From: Bacillus ndiopicus
Lineage (GTDB): Bacteria; Bacillota; Bacilli; Bacillales_A; Planococcaceae
Direction of reading: 5' to 3'
DNA: 64,000 nucleotides
Assembly (NCBI RefSeq): GCF_000612805.1
Contig: NZ_HG964403.1
Location: forward strand, 868,001-932,000
Shown here: piece after piece, positions 34,437 to 44,641 of the stretch
Layout: every line of letters starts with the position of its first letter
Numbering within the stretch: the first letter of the stretch is position 1
Position numbers and translations under genes: made by a program
The notes under the pieces: generated by a model
Told to the model about the DNA's origin: nothing
The model's input: only the letters and a program-made list of their open reading frames with translations
The model's database searches: none

Positions 34437-35705
34437 ATGCAAACAGCTATTGCATTTATCGTAATTTTTGGCTCGCTCGTATTTTTTCATGAGCTAGGTC
34501 ACTTCCTGTTCGCTAAACGCGCAGGAATTATGGTTCGAGAATTTGCCATTGGAATGGGGCCGAAAATTTTCGGTATGACGAAAGGTGAAACTATTTATAC
34601 GTTACGCCTTCTTCCTATTGGTGGTTATGTTCGTATGGCTGGGGATGATTTAGACTCGGTTGAATTACAGCCTGGCTATCGTGTAGGTCTATTAATAAAT
34701 GCGGATAATGTCGTTGAAAAAATTATTTTAAATCAAAATAGTCAGCATCCAAATATTTTATTTATGGAAGTTGAGCGTGCGGATTTAGAGCGCGAGCTAT
34801 GGATTGAAGGTTATGATGAAGACGAAAATTTAGTACGCTATAATATTTCACGTACAGCAGCTATTGTGGAAAATGGTAAAGAAACAATAATTGCTCCTTA
34901 TGACCGCACATTTAATGCGAAAACAGTCGGGCAACGTTCGATGGCTATTTTTGCAGGTCCGTTATTTAACTTCATTTTAGCGTTTTTCCTATTTTTACTA
35001 ATGGGGTTATTACAAGGCGTACCTACAAATGAATCACTTCCAAAAATTGCACAAGTTGCAGATAATGGTGTAGCAAGCGAAGCGGGTTTACAACGTGATG
35101 ATGTTGTGACAGCGATTGATGGCGATAAGATTTCAACATGGGAAGAATTATCGCTAGCAATTCAAGCGAAAATGGGCAAGCCAATGCTAATGGAAGTAAA
35201 TCGTAATGGTGAACAATTAACTTTTGAATTAACACCAAAAATTATACAAAATGAAAAAGGTGAGAAAGTAGGGCAGATTGGTATTTATGCGGCGCGCGCT
35301 TATGAGAAATCGCCAGTAAAGGCTGTTGCATATGCGGGAGAATTGACATATGAAACAGCAACAATGATTTCTAAAGCCCTCATAAAGTTAATTACTGCAC
35401 AATTGTCGATTGACGAGCTTTCGGGTCCTGTAGGTATTTATAAATATACAGAAGAAGCAACGTCCTATGGTATTTTTAATTTAATGTTTTGGGCTGGAGC
35501 ATTAAGTATGAACTTAGGTATTATGAACTTATTGCCTTTACCAGCACTTGATGGTGGACGTCTATTATTCTTTGGCTTTGAAGCGGTGCGTGGTAAACCA
35601 ATTGATCGTCAGAAGGAAGGGCTTGTACACTTTGTTGGCATCGTGTTATTGATGATTTTAATGATTGTCGTAACATGGAACGATATTCAAAAGTTTTTCT
35701 TTTAA
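34437..35705 (+). CDS. rseP: Site-2 intramembrane metalloprotease RseP (RasP)
   Basis: This membrane protease cuts transmembrane substrates such as anti-sigma factors and leftover signal peptides. The 422-residue protein has the zinc motif HELGH (H18, E19, H22) in the first membrane helix, followed by a second span. A PDZ domain lies at about residues 195-280 (GVASEAGLQRDDVVTAIDG). The C-terminal spans include NLLPLPALDGGR, with the third metal-ligand Asp near residue 371. AAGGTGGG precedes the ATG. Confidence 0.97.
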   Translation: MQTAIAFIVIFGSLVFFHELGHFLFAKRAGIMVREFAIGMGPKIFGMTKGETIYTLRLLPIGGYVRMAGDDLDSVELQPGYRVGLLINADNVVEKIILNQNSQHPNILFMEVERADLERELWIEGYDEDENLVRYNISRTAAIVENGKETIIAPYDRTFNAKTVGQRSMAIFAGPLFNFILAFFLFLLMGLLQGVPTNESLPKIAQVADNGVASEAGLQRDDVVTAIDGDKISTWEELSLAIQAKMGKPMLMEVNRNGEQLTFELTPKIIQNEKGEKVGQIGIYAARAYEKSPVKAVAYAGELTYETATMISKALIKLITAQLSIDELSGPVGIYKYTEEATSYGIFNLMFWAGALSMNLGIMNLLPLPALDGGRLLFFGFEAVRGKPIDRQKEGLVHFVGIVLLMILMIVVTWNDIQKFFF

Positions 35706-35771
35706 ACAGTAGCATCTGAAGCAAAATTTGTTTAAGCTAATTATATAATCATTTTAAAGGTGGAACTATAT

Positions 35772-37478
35772 ATGAAACAAAGTTTAACATTCATTCCAAC
35801 TTTGCGAGAAACGCCAGCAGATGCGGATGTACAATCACATAAAGCATTATTGCGTGCGGGCTTTATTCGCCAAAATGCAAGCGGTGTTTATTCATATTTG
35901 CCGTTAGCGAAGCGCGTATTAACAAAAATTGAGCAAATTATTCGTGAAGAGATGGAAGCAATCAATTCTATTGAGCTACTAATGCCATCATTGCAACCAG
36001 CAGAGCTTTGGCAAGAATCAGGTAGATGGGAAGCATATGGTCCAGAATTAATGCGTTTGAAAGATCGCCATGAACGTGATTTTGCATTAGGTCCAACACA
36101 TGAGGAAGTTATTACAACATTAGTGCGTGATGAAATCAAATCTTATAAAAAGTTACCAATTACGCTTTACCAAATTCAAACGAAATTCCGTGATGAGAAG
36201 CGCCCGCGCTTTGGGTTATTACGCGGTCGCGAATTTATTATGAAGGACGCGTATTCATTCCATGCATCAAGAGAAAGCTTGGATGAAACATATGAGGATA
36301 TGTACCGTGCATATTCAAATATTTTTACACGTCTCGGTTTGAATTTCCGTGCAGTTATCGCTGATGCAGGTTCAATCGGTGGTAAAGGCACGCATGAATT
36401 TATGGTATTATCGAAAATCGGTGAAGATACAATTGCTTACTCAGATTCGTCAGATTATGCTGCAAACGTCGAGATGGCAGAAGTTATTACAGAATATAAA
36501 GCAAGTAACACAGCACAAAAAGAACTAGAAAAAGTAGCAACACCAAATATTAAAACGATAGAGGAAGTAAGTAATTTCTTATCTGTTGATGCAGCAAACT
36601 GCATTAAATCGTTAGTATTTAATGTTGATGGTGAACTTGTTGTTGTGCTAGCACGCGGTGACCACGAAATCAATGATATTAAATTAAAAAATGCTTTAAA
36701 TGCAACATCTGTAGAATTAGCAGAAGAAGCAGAAATTAAAAACCTATTAAACTGTACACCTGGCTCGATTGGACCGATTAAACTACCGGTTGAAGTGAAG
36801 GTCATTGCAGATAATGCGATTAAATCAATTCGCAATGGTGTAGCTGGTGCAAATGACGATGGCTTCCACTATATCAATGTGAATCCAGAGCGTGATTTTG
36901 CAATTAATAGCTATGAGGATATTCGCTTTATCCAAGAGGGTGACCTATCACCAGATGGCAATGGTACAATTAAATTTGCTGAAGGTATTGAAGTAGGACA
37001 TATTTTCAAATTAGGAACGACATATTCAGCTAAAATGGATGGTACGTTTTTAGATGAGCAAGGTAAAGCACAGCCATTTATCATGGGTTGCTACGGTATC
37101 GGTGTATCACGTATACTTGCTGCGGTTGCAGAGCAATTCCAAGATGAAAATGGCTTCGTATGGCCGAAGCAGCTTGCACCTTATGATGTACATTTAGTAC
37201 CTATTAATTTAAAGGACGAGGCTCAAAATCAATTAACAGACGAGCTTTACAATATTTTAAAATCCTATCGTTACGATGTACTATTCGATGATCGTGCAGA
37301 GCGACCAGGTGTAAAATTTGCGGACGCAGATTTACTAGGCTTGCCAATTCGTATTACGGTTGGTAAAAAAGCTTCAGAAGGCATCGTTGAAGTGAAAGTG
37401 CGTGCAACAGGCGAAACATTCGAATGGGCGAAAGAAGAGGTTGTTGATCGCTTAAGCGAATTTTTCCGCACAAACTAG
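35772..37478 (+). CDS. proS: Prolyl-tRNA synthetase
   Basis: ProS attaches proline to tRNA-Pro. The 568-residue protein is the bacterial type, with an editing (INS) domain at about residues 225-400 between class II motifs 2 and 3. Motif 2 is [25 protein letters not shown] (here read in parts: [14 protein letters not shown], then [14 protein letters not shown]). Motif 3 is [13 protein letters not shown]. The anticodon-binding domain follows ([14 protein letters not shown]). ATG 35772 lies eight bases after AAAGGTGG; the in-frame GTG 35760 overlaps that sequence. No T-box leader fits in the 66-base gap upstream. Confidence 0.97.
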   Translation: MKQSLTFIPTLRETPADADVQSHKALLRAGFIRQNASGVYSYLPLAKRVLTKIEQIIREEMEAINSIELLMPSLQPAELWQESGRWEAYGPELMRLKDRHERDFALGPTHEEVITTLVRDEIKSYKKLPITLYQIQTKFRDEKRPRFGLLRGREFIMKDAYSFHASRESLDETYEDMYRAYSNIFTRLGLNFRAVIADAGSIGGKGTHEFMVLSKIGEDTIAYSDSSDYAANVEMAEVITEYKASNTAQKELEKVATPNIKTIEEVSNFLSVDAANCIKSLVFNVDGELVVVLARGDHEINDIKLKNALNATSVELAEEAEIKNLLNCTPGSIGPIKLPVEVKVIADNAIKSIRNGVAGANDDGFHYINVNPERDFAINSYEDIRFIQEGDLSPDGNGTIKFAEGIEVGHIFKLGTTYSAKMDGTFLDEQGKAQPFIMGCYGIGVSRILAAVAEQFQDENGFVWPKQLAPYDVHLVPINLKDEAQNQLTDELYNILKSYRYDVLFDDRAERPGVKFADADLLGLPIRITVGKKASEGIVEVKVRATGETFEWAKEEVVDRLSEFFRTN

Positions 37479-37498
37479 TAATATGAATTAGAAAAAAC

Positions 37499-37543
37499 GG
37501 GCTGTCTAGAAAGTTTTTTGACCTTTCTAGACTGCTCTTTTTT
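37499..37543 (+). terminator. Terminator after proS (hairpin family 2)
   Basis: GGGCTGTCTAGAAAG (37499-37513) pairs with CTTTCTAGACTGCTC (37523-37537) and six T follow (37538-37543). The GGCTGTCTAGAAA arm is shared with the hairpins at 23516, 25105, 47575 and 55488. Confidence 0.9.
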
Positions 37544-37563
37544 GCTAGAGGAAGGTGATAACG

Positions 37564-40500
37564 ATGACGAATGAACAAGAAGCAAGAACTAGGTTTTTAA
37601 TGCTCTTGCAGCAACTAGAGCTAACTGATGATATTTACATGTCGTTATTTGAAGGTGGCGAGCTGACAAGATTATCTGTTCATAAAAAAAATCGTATATG
37701 GTGCTTTGTAATTAAACTACAAAATATATTACCGTATAAAGCGTATCAGCTATTAATCGCCCGTTTAACAGAGAAGTTTTCCCATATTGCAAGCGTTACA
37801 TTAGCGATTGAGACGATTGCGCCTGTTGTAACGGAAGAGCTTGTACTAGACTATTGGCTACCGGCAATTCGGCAACTAGAGGATATGTCACCGCCATTAA
37901 AAAATCAATTGATGGGGCAAAAGCCTGAATGGACAGGCCATAAGCTAATTGCTACAACGATGCATGAAATAGAGCAGATGTCATTAAAGTCAAAATATAC
38001 GGATAAACTGTCAGATAGCTATCAGCAATTTGGCTTCTCGCATATTCCGCTTGAATTTCAACTAGTAGAGCAATCAGATGAGATGAAGCAGGCACATGAA
38101 ACATTTTTAGAGCAGCGTAGACAAGAAGAAGCGATGTTAGCACAACAAGCACTAGAGGATTTTGCGAAGCGTGAGAAGGATAAAGCCGATTCACCACAGG
38201 CAGTTGTGAGTAATCGCCCATTCCAGCTTGGTGCGCAAATTAAAGATAGCGAGACAGCGGAAATTCGTACGGTGCTTGAAGAAGAGCGCTCAATTGTATT
38301 AGAGGGCTTCGTTTTCATGACGGAAATCAAAGTTTTAAAAAGTGGCCGCTCATTACTAGAATTTAAAATGACCGATTATACGGATTCGATTTTAGTAAAA
38401 ATGTTTTCGCGCGATGATAGTGACGCCGAATTGATGGCTCAACTTTCAAAGGGCATGTGGGTAAAAGTTCGTGGTGCTGTACAAATGGATACCTTCGCAC
38501 GCGATTTAGTAGTTATGGCACGAGATATTGTAGAAATAAAAAAAGAAACAAGAAAAGACCTTGCACAAGAAGGGCAAAAGCGTGTTGAATTGCATATGCA
38601 CACACCGATGAGCCAAATGGATGCCGTAACACCTGTTGACAAATTAGTTGGACAAGCTGCTAAATGGGGGCACCCAGCAGTTGCGATTACAGACCACGCG
38701 GTTGTGCAAGCCTTCCCAGATGCTTATGCAGCAGGAAAAAAACATGGTATTAAAGTTATTTATGGTGTAGAGGCTAATTTAGTCGACTCAGCCGCATTAA
38801 TTGCTTATGAGGAACAGCATATTAATTTAGACAATGCGACATTTGTTGTTTTTGACGTAGAGACAACTGGTTTATCTACTGTCTACGATACAATTATTGA
38901 GTTGGCAGCTGTCAAAATCCAAAATGGTCAAGTGGTGGAGCGTTTTGAGCGATTCGCTAATCCACATAAGCCATTAACAGCGAATATTATCGACTTAACA
39001 CATATTACTGATGATATGCTGAGAGACGCACCAGAAGTGGAAGATGTTGTACGTGAATTTCATGAGTTTATTGGGGATAGCATCGTTGTTGCACATAACG
39101 CTTCGTTTGATATTGGCTTCTTATATGTTGCCTATCAAAAGTACAATATCAGTAACGATAAGCACCCTGTAATTGATACATTAGAGCTATCACGTATGCT
39201 AAATCCAACATTGAAAAATCACCGTTTAAATACTCTTTGTAAACGCTATGGGGTAGAGCTAACACAACATCACCGCGCCATTTATGACACAGAGGCAACA
39301 GGTGAATTAATGCTTCATTTATTAAAAGAAGCGCATGATAAAGGCATTAAATATCATGATGATTTTAACCGTTTTGTTGGTGGAGATGAAAGCTATAAAC
39401 AAGCGAGACCATCACATTGTACAATTTTAGCTGCTAACGAAATCGGCTTGAAAAATTTGTTTAAGCTCGTTTCAATTGCTCATACAGAGACGTTTTACCG
39501 TGTACCACGTTTGAAAAAGAGTGATGTACAAAAATACCGTGAAGGTTTAATCATTGGTTCAGGCTGCTCTAATGGTGAACTTTTTGAAACAATTATGAAT
39601 AAAACACCTGAAGAGGCGGAGCGAGTAGCGAAATTTTATGATTACATTGAGGTGCATCCAAAGCCAGTTTACTCGCAGCTTATTGCTCGCGGTACGATTC
39701 ATGATGAATGGAACTTAGAAGATATTATTCGCAGGCTTGTGAAGCTAGGGAAAAAACTAAACATCCCCGTCGCAGCTACAGGTAATGTCCACTATTTAGA
39801 TGAAACGGATGCGAAATTTAGGCAAATTTTAATTGGCTCGATGGGCGGTGCTAATCCACTAAATCGTTATCCTTTGCCAAAGGTGCATTTTAGAACAACG
39901 GATGAGATGCTTGCAGAATTTGATTTTTTAGGCCCTGATTTAGCTGAGGAAATCGTTGTTACAAATACGCAATTAATCGCTGGAATGATTGGCGATGTAA
40001 AACCGATAAAAGATGATTTATATACACCTAAAATTGAAGGCTCAGATGATGAAGTAACAAATTTAACCTATGAAATGGCACATCAAATTTATGGTGAGGA
40101 ATTACCTGAAATTGTACAAGCGCGTATTGATAAAGAGTTAAAGTCGATTTTAGGTCACGGCTTCGGCGTTATTTATTTAATCTCTGCTAAGCTCGTAAAA
40201 AAATCGTTAGCAGATGGCTACTTAGTAGGTTCGCGTGGTTCGGTAGGTTCGTCTATAGTTGCTACGTTTATGGAGATTACAGAAGTAAATCCATTGCCAC
40301 CACATTATATTTGTCCAAACTGCAAGCATTCGGAATTTATTGCGGATGGCTCGGTCGCTTCTGGCTTTGACTTGCCAAACAAAGACTGTGTAGAATGTGG
40401 TACACCTTATAAAAAAGATGGACATGATATTCCGTTTGAAACATTTTTGGGATTTAAAGGAGATAAAGTTCCAGATATTGACTTGAATTTCTCGGGTGAA

Positions 40501-41892
40501 TATCAACCAAATGCACATAATTATACAAAAGTTCTATTCGGTGAGGATTATGTTTATCGTGCAGGAACGATTGGTACAGTAGCTGAAAAAACAGCGTATG
40601 GCTATGTAAAAGGCTATGCAAGTGATAATAATTTAACATTCCGAGGGGCAGAAGTAGATCGTCTGGTGCAAGGTTGTACAGGAGTAAAGCGAACGACGGG
40701 ACAGCACCCTGGAGGAATTATTGTAGTACCTGATTATATGGATATTTACGATTTCTCACCAGTACAATTTCCGGCCGATGCGCAGGATTCAGAATGGAAA
40801 ACGACACACTTCGATTTCCATTCGATTCATGATAATATTTTAAAACTTGATATACTAGGACACGATGATCCGACAGTAATTCGTATGCTGCAAGATTTAT
40901 CGGGCATTGATCCGAAAACGATTCCGACAGATGATCCAGAAGTAATGAAGATTTTCAGTACGACTGAGTCGCTCGGTGTTACGATGGAGCAAGTTGGCAC
41001 AAAAACAGGGACGCTCGGTATCCCAGAGTTTGGTACGCGTTTTGTACGCCAAATGCTGGAGGAAACGCAGCCTTCTACATTCAGTGAATTAGTACAAATT
41101 TCTGGCTTATCCCATGGAACAGACGTATGGCTAGGAAATGCACAGGAACTTATTAAAAATGGAACATGTGTATTATCGGAAGTAATTGGCTGTCGTGATG
41201 ATATTATGGTGTATTTAATCTATCAAGGATTAGAGCCAGCATTCGCCTTTAAAATTATGGAATCTGTACGTAAAGGTAAAGGCTTGACAGATGAAATGGA
41301 AGAGGAAATGCGTAAAAATAAAGTGCCAGCATGGTATATCGATTCTTGTAAAAAAATTAAGTACATGTTCCCGAAGGCCCACGCAGCTGCATATGTATTA
41401 ATGGCGGTGCGTATAGCATGGTTTAAAGTACATCATCCAATTTTGTATTACGCAGCGTATTTTACAGTACGTGCAGATGATTTCGATTTAATTGCGATGA
41501 AGCAAGGCCCTGCAGTTATTCGTACTAAAATTGATGAAATCAACGCCAAGGGCTTAGATGCAAGCCCGAAAGAGAAAAACTTAATGACTGTGCTTGAAAT
41601 TGCGCTTGAAATGTGTGAGCGAGGCATGTACTTTAAATCAGTTGATCTTTATCGTTCAACAGCAAGTGAATTTATCATTGATGGTAATGCATTAATTCCA
41701 CCATTTGATGCAATACCAGGTCTTGGAACGAACGTAGCAAAGCAAATTGTTGCAGCGCGTGAAGAAGGCGAATTTTTATCGAAGGAAGATTTACAACGAC
41801 GTGGTCGCGTGTCTAAAACATTAATCGAGTATATGGATCAGCTCGGTTGTTTAGAGGGACTACCAGATGCGAACCAGTTGTCATTGTTCTAA
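37564..41892 (+). CDS. polC: DNA polymerase III alpha subunit, PolC type
   Basis: PolC is the main replicative polymerase of low-GC Gram-positives, with built-in proofreading. The 1442-residue protein shows an N-terminal domain, an OB fold (about residues 225-320) and a PHP domain beginning [15 protein letters not shown]. The PHP domain is interrupted by a DEDDh exonuclease (about 425-595, [16 protein letters not shown]). Later come a Cys4 zinc finger (CPNCKHSE with CVECG) and the catalytic [14 protein letters not shown]-terminal helix-hairpin-helix sequence ([13 protein letters not shown]) is present. ATG 37564 follows GAAGGTGAT; GTG 37555 lies inside that ribosome binding site. Confidence 0.98.
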   Translation: MTNEQEARTRFLMLLQQLELTDDIYMSLFEGGELTRLSVHKKNRIWCFVIKLQNILPYKAYQLLIARLTEKFSHIASVTLAIETIAPVVTEELVLDYWLPAIRQLEDMSPPLKNQLMGQKPEWTGHKLIATTMHEIEQMSLKSKYTDKLSDSYQQFGFSHIPLEFQLVEQSDEMKQAHETFLEQRRQEEAMLAQQALEDFAKREKDKADSPQAVVSNRPFQLGAQIKDSETAEIRTVLEEERSIVLEGFVFMTEIKVLKSGRSLLEFKMTDYTDSILVKMFSRDDSDAELMAQLSKGMWVKVRGAVQMDTFARDLVVMARDIVEIKKETRKDLAQEGQKRVELHMHTPMSQMDAVTPVDKLVGQAAKWGHPAVAITDHAVVQAFPDAYAAGKKHGIKVIYGVEANLVDSAALIAYEEQHINLDNATFVVFDVETTGLSTVYDTIIELAAVKIQNGQVVERFERFANPHKPLTANIIDLTHITDDMLRDAPEVEDVVREFHEFIGDSIVVAHNASFDIGFLYVAYQKYNISNDKHPVIDTLELSRMLNPTLKNHRLNTLCKRYGVELTQHHRAIYDTEATGELMLHLLKEAHDKGIKYHDDFNRFVGGDESYKQARPSHCTILAANEIGLKNLFKLVSIAHTETFYRVPRLKKSDVQKYREGLIIGSGCSNGELFETIMNKTPEEAERVAKFYDYIEVHPKPVYSQLIARGTIHDEWNLEDIIRRLVKLGKKLNIPVAATGNVHYLDETDAKFRQILIGSMGGANPLNRYPLPKVHFRTTDEMLAEFDFLGPDLAEEIVVTNTQLIAGMIGDVKPIKDDLYTPKIEGSDDEVTNLTYEMAHQIYGEELPEIVQARIDKELKSILGHGFGVIYLISAKLVKKSLADGYLVGSRGSVGSSIVATFMEITEVNPLPPHYICPNCKHSEFIADGSVASGFDLPNKDCVECGTPYKKDGHDIPFETFLGFKGDKVPDIDLNFSGEYQPNAHNYTKVLFGEDYVYRAGTIGTVAEKTAYGYVKGYASDNNLTFRGAEVDRLVQGCTGVKRTTGQHPGGIIVVPDYMDIYDFSPVQFPADAQDSEWKTTHFDFHSIHDNILKLDILGHDDPTVIRMLQDLSGIDPKTIPTDDPEVMKIFSTTESLGVTMEQVGTKTGTLGIPEFGTRFVRQMLEETQPSTFSELVQISGLSHGTDVWLGNAQELIKNGTCVLSEVIGCRDDIMVYLIYQGLEPAFAFKIMESVRKGKGLTDEMEEEMRKNKVPAWYIDSCKKIKYMFPKAHAAAYVLMAVRIAWFKVHHPILYYAAYFTVRADDFDLIAMKQGPAVIRTKIDEINAKGLDASPKEKNLMTVLEIALEMCERGMYFKSVDLYRSTASEFIIDGNALIPPFDAIPGLGTNVAKQIVAAREEGEFLSKEDLQRRGRVSKTLIEYMDQLGCLEGLPDANQLSLF

Positions 41893-42280
41893 TGAGAAGT
41901 GACGATATTTGCAATTGCCTCCCGAGTATGCTATTGTTAGTGTAATAATTTGTTGATAGTTCGCAGCAAAAGAGTGGGTTTCTCCCGCTCTTTTCTGTTG
42001 TTTACAACAACAAATACAGAAGATGAGGCTGTCGAAAAAGCAGGCTGTCGCCTTCATTTCTTAACAGCTATGTAAGCTTTGATTGAAACATCGACTTTTT
42101 AGAAAAATGCTTACTTAGTGCTTAAAACACAATATAAATAGCTGTCTGCTAAATTAAAGGTATGCTATGTAGTGAATTTTGCTTTCTATTTGAGGAATGA
42201 TGCAGTTTTACCTTAATTTCTTATACACGCAAGATAAATAATAAAATTAGTAAATTGAAAGAACAACATGTGAGGAGGAT
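41893..42280. other. Gene-free stretch between polC and rimP
   Basis: This 388-base gap holds the polC terminator (41969-41994). A family-2 hairpin remnant starts at 42024: GAGGCTGTCGAAAAAGC, then CAGGCTGTCGCC, then TTTAGAAAAATGCTTACTT and GCTTAAAACAC, but no T run. An AT-rich run follows that probably contains the promoter of the rimP-infB cluster. I could not settle on a -35/-10 pair. Confidence 0.5.
41969..41994 (+). terminator. Terminator after polC
   Basis: AAAGAGTGGG (41969-41978) pairs with CCCGCTC (41984-41990) plus TTTT, a short stable stem with one G-U pair. Confidence 0.75.
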
Positions 42281-42283
42281 ATG

Positions 42284-42769
42284 ATGAGCAAAGTTACTTC
42301 AACTATTGAAGCGCTCGTAACGCCTATTATTGCTGAACTAAATCTTGAATTAGTGGATGTCGAGTTTGTGAAAGAAGGTCGCAACTATTTTCTACGTATT
42401 TATGTAGATACGCCAGAGGGTGGTATTGACATTGATCAATGTGCACAAGTAAGTGAGCGTTTAAGTGTCATTCTGGATGAGAAGGACCCAATTGAGCAAA
42501 ATTATTATTTAGAAGTATCTTCACCAGGTGCGGAACGACCATTGAAAAAAGAAGAGGACTTTGTTAAATCTGTTGGTAAGTATATTTATGTGAAAACATA
42601 TGAGCCAGTGAAAGATATGAAAGAATTTCATGGCTACTTAACGGCATATACTGAACAAAGTTTAGAAATGGAAGTTCGTATTAAGACACGTAAAATCAAC
42701 GTACAAATCGATAAAGAAAAAGTAGCGCAAGCGCGACTTGCGATCGACTTTTCAGATAAGCAAATTTAG
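42284..42769 (+). CDS. rimP: Ribosome maturation factor RimP
   Basis: RimP helps assemble the 30S subunit. The 161-residue protein shows IIAELNLELVDVEFVKEGRN, GGIDIDQCAQVSERLSVILD and YLEVSSPGAERPL, all family hallmarks. Two adjacent ATG codons exist. ATG 42284 is five bases after GGAGG, while 42281 is only two, so 42284 is preferred. nusA starts 12 bases downstream. Confidence 0.97.
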   Translation: MSKVTSTIEALVTPIIAELNLELVDVEFVKEGRNYFLRIYVDTPEGGIDIDQCAQVSERLSVILDEKDPIEQNYYLEVSSPGAERPLKKEEDFVKSVGKYIYVKTYEPVKDMKEFHGYLTAYTEQSLEMEVRIKTRKINVQIDKEKVAQARLAIDFSDKQI

Positions 42770-42781
42770 GAGTGAACAAAA

Positions 42782-43921
42782 ATGAGTAGTGATTTACTAG
42801 ATGCTTTAACTGCCCTTGAGGAGCAAAAAGGGATTTCAAGAGAAGTATTAATTGAAGCAATTGAAGCGGCATTAGTAACAGCGTATAAACGCAATTTTAA
42901 CCAAGCGCAAAATGTGCGAGTGGATTTGAACCTAGATAAAGGGACGATGCTTGTATATTCGCGTAAAGATGTAGTGGAAGAAGTAGAAGATGATCGTTTA
43001 GAAATCTCAATAGAAGATGCAAAAATGATTAATCCTGCATATGAAATTGGCGATGTATTAGAGCAAGAAGTAACGCCACGTAATTTCGGGCGTATCGCAG
43101 CTCAAACAGCGAAGCAAGTTGTCACTCAACGTGTACGTGAAGCAGAGCGCGGCTTAATTTACGAGGAGTATGTGGATCGTGAAGATGATATCGTAGTTGG
43201 TACGATTGAACGTCAAGATGCACGTAATATTTACGTGTCATTAGGTAAGGTAGAGGCAGCTTTACCAGTAAATGAGCAAATTCAAGGTGAGGTATATAAA
43301 CCACAATCACGCATCCGTGTTTATATTACGAAGGTAGAACGAACAACTCGTGGACCACAAGTAATTGTGTCACGCACACATCCAGGCTTACTACGCCGTC
43401 TTTTTGAAATGGAAGTGCCGGAAATTTTTGATGGTACAGTAGAAATTAAATCGATTGCTCGTGAAGCAGGGGATCGCTCAAAAATCTCAGTTTATGCGCA
43501 TAATCCAGAGGTAGATCCAGTAGGTTCATGTGTAGGTGCTAAAGGTGCACGTGTACAAACAATTGTTAACGAATTGAATGGTGAAAAAATCGATATCGTT
43601 GAATGGTCTGAAGATCCGATTGTATTTGTAGCAAATGCATTAAGCCCATCGAAAGTATTAGATGTACAAGTAAATGAGGAAGAAAAGTCAACAACTGTTG
43701 TTGTACCAGACTACCAGCTTTCATTAGCAATCGGTAAACGTGGTCAAAATGCGCGACTTGCTGCGAAGCTAACGAGCTGGAAAATCGATATTAAAAGTGA
43801 AACAGATGCACGTGAATTAGGAATTTATCCTTCTGAAACGAGCACGTTCGTTCCACAAAATAATAATACTGCAGCATATGATGATATCGAATATGATCTA
43901 TATCAGGATGATGAAGAATAA
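42782..43921 (+). CDS. nusA: Transcription termination/antitermination factor NusA
   Basis: NusA binds RNA polymerase and modulates pausing, termination and antitermination. The 379-residue protein contains the N-terminal polymerase-binding domain (residues 1-125). An S1 domain (about 135-200, VGTIERQDARNIYVSLGKVEA) and two KH domains follow (DPVGSCVGAKGARVQTIVNEL and LAIGKRGQNARLAAKLT). The acidic C-terminal tail is short (YDDIEYDLYQDDEE), as in Firmicutes, which lack the AR repeats. Confidence 0.98.
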   Translation: MSSDLLDALTALEEQKGISREVLIEAIEAALVTAYKRNFNQAQNVRVDLNLDKGTMLVYSRKDVVEEVEDDRLEISIEDAKMINPAYEIGDVLEQEVTPRNFGRIAAQTAKQVVTQRVREAERGLIYEEYVDREDDIVVGTIERQDARNIYVSLGKVEAALPVNEQIQGEVYKPQSRIRVYITKVERTTRGPQVIVSRTHPGLLRRLFEMEVPEIFDGTVEIKSIAREAGDRSKISVYAHNPEVDPVGSCVGAKGARVQTIVNELNGEKIDIVEWSEDPIVFVANALSPSKVLDVQVNEEEKSTTVVVPDYQLSLAIGKRGQNARLAAKLTSWKIDIKSETDARELGIYPSETSTFVPQNNNTAAYDDIEYDLYQDDEE

Positions 43922-43944
43922 TCATATGAAGAAAATAGTATAGC

Positions 43945-43999
43945 TACTCATAGGCATTCTCTCAAGCTCCTTAAGCATGACGCGGAAATGCTGTGAGTA
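43945..43999. promoter_or_regulatory. Long hairpin in the nusA-rnpM gap
   Basis: TACTCA (43945-43950) and GCATT (43954-43958) pair with AATGC (43987-43991) and TGAGTA (43994-43999), forming an interrupted 11-bp stem in the 122-base gap. There is no T run, so a terminator is unlikely. It could be an mRNA processing site. Confidence 0.4.
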
Positions 44000-44043
44000 A
44001 GCAAGCGTATATGCTGAAGTTTTTGGAGAGAAGGTGAGCAAGG

Positions 44044-44322
44044 GTGGCTGTGCAAAGAAAAGTGCCTTTACGAAAATGTGTAGCAACAGGCGAAATGCAT
44101 CCGAAAAAAGAAATGATTCGTGTCGTACGCTCAAAAGAGGGCGAAGTATCTGTTGATGTAACAGGTAAAAAATCGGGACGCGGAGCTTACGTTTCTAAAT
44201 CGGAGCAGGCTGTTGAAGAAGCGCGTAAAAAAAATAGCTTAGGAAGACAACTTGAAGTAGCAATTCCAGAAGAAGTGTATGAGGAGCTGCTGAAGCTTAT
44301 TCGCAGGGAGTCTATTTTATGA
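44044..44322 (+). CDS. rnpM: RNase P modulator RnpM (YlxR)
   Basis: YlxR, now called RnpM, is a small RNA-binding protein that binds the RNase P RNA and lowers its activity in B. subtilis. The 92-residue protein shows PLRKCVATGEMHPKKEMIRVVRS and GKKSGRGAYVSKS, the DUF448 hallmarks. The start is GTG 44044, six bases after AAGGTGA; GTG 44050 is possible. The gene overlaps ylxQ by four bases. Confidence 0.93.
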   Translation: MAVQRKVPLRKCVATGEMHPKKEMIRVVRSKEGEVSVDVTGKKSGRGAYVSKSEQAVEEARKKNSLGRQLEVAIPEEVYEELLKLIRRESIL

Positions 44323-44627
44323 CGAACAGAGCAATACTGCAAATGTTAGGGCTAGCTGCAAGAGCGAGGAAAGTTGTTTCTGGAGAAGAATTAGTCGTGA
44401 AGGAAGTACGTACAGGAGGAGCGAAGTTAGTTTTGCTTGCAAACGATGCTTCTGCTAACACGGCGAAAAAGATTAAAGACAAATGTACGTATTACAACGT
44501 TGAGTTTTATGTTTTTGGAGATCGCTATGATCTAGGACATGCTACAGGAAAGGAAGCACGTGTAGTATTAGCTATAACCGATAGTGGGTTTGCGAAAAAA
44601 ATGTCTAGTCTACTCAACGAAAATTAA
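44319..44627 (+). CDS. ylxQ: L7Ae-family RNA-binding protein YlxQ
   Basis: The 102-residue protein belongs to the L7Ae/L30e family that binds kink-turn RNAs, although YlxQ's own target is uncertain. The sequence shows [42 protein letters not shown] and [17 protein letters not shown], as expected. It sits between rnpM and infB, overlapping rnpM's stop and ending 14 bases before infB. Confidence 0.93.
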   Translation: MTNRAILQMLGLAARARKVVSGEELVVKEVRTGGAKLVLLANDASANTAKKIKDKCTYYNVEFYVFGDRYDLGHATGKEARVVLAITDSGFAKKMSSLLNEN

Positions 44628-44641
44628 TCGGGGGTGAGCAG

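Noticed and set aside
35706..35771. T-box leader for proS
   Set aside because: The gap is only 66 bases, too short for a T-box, and has no recognisable T-box sequence.
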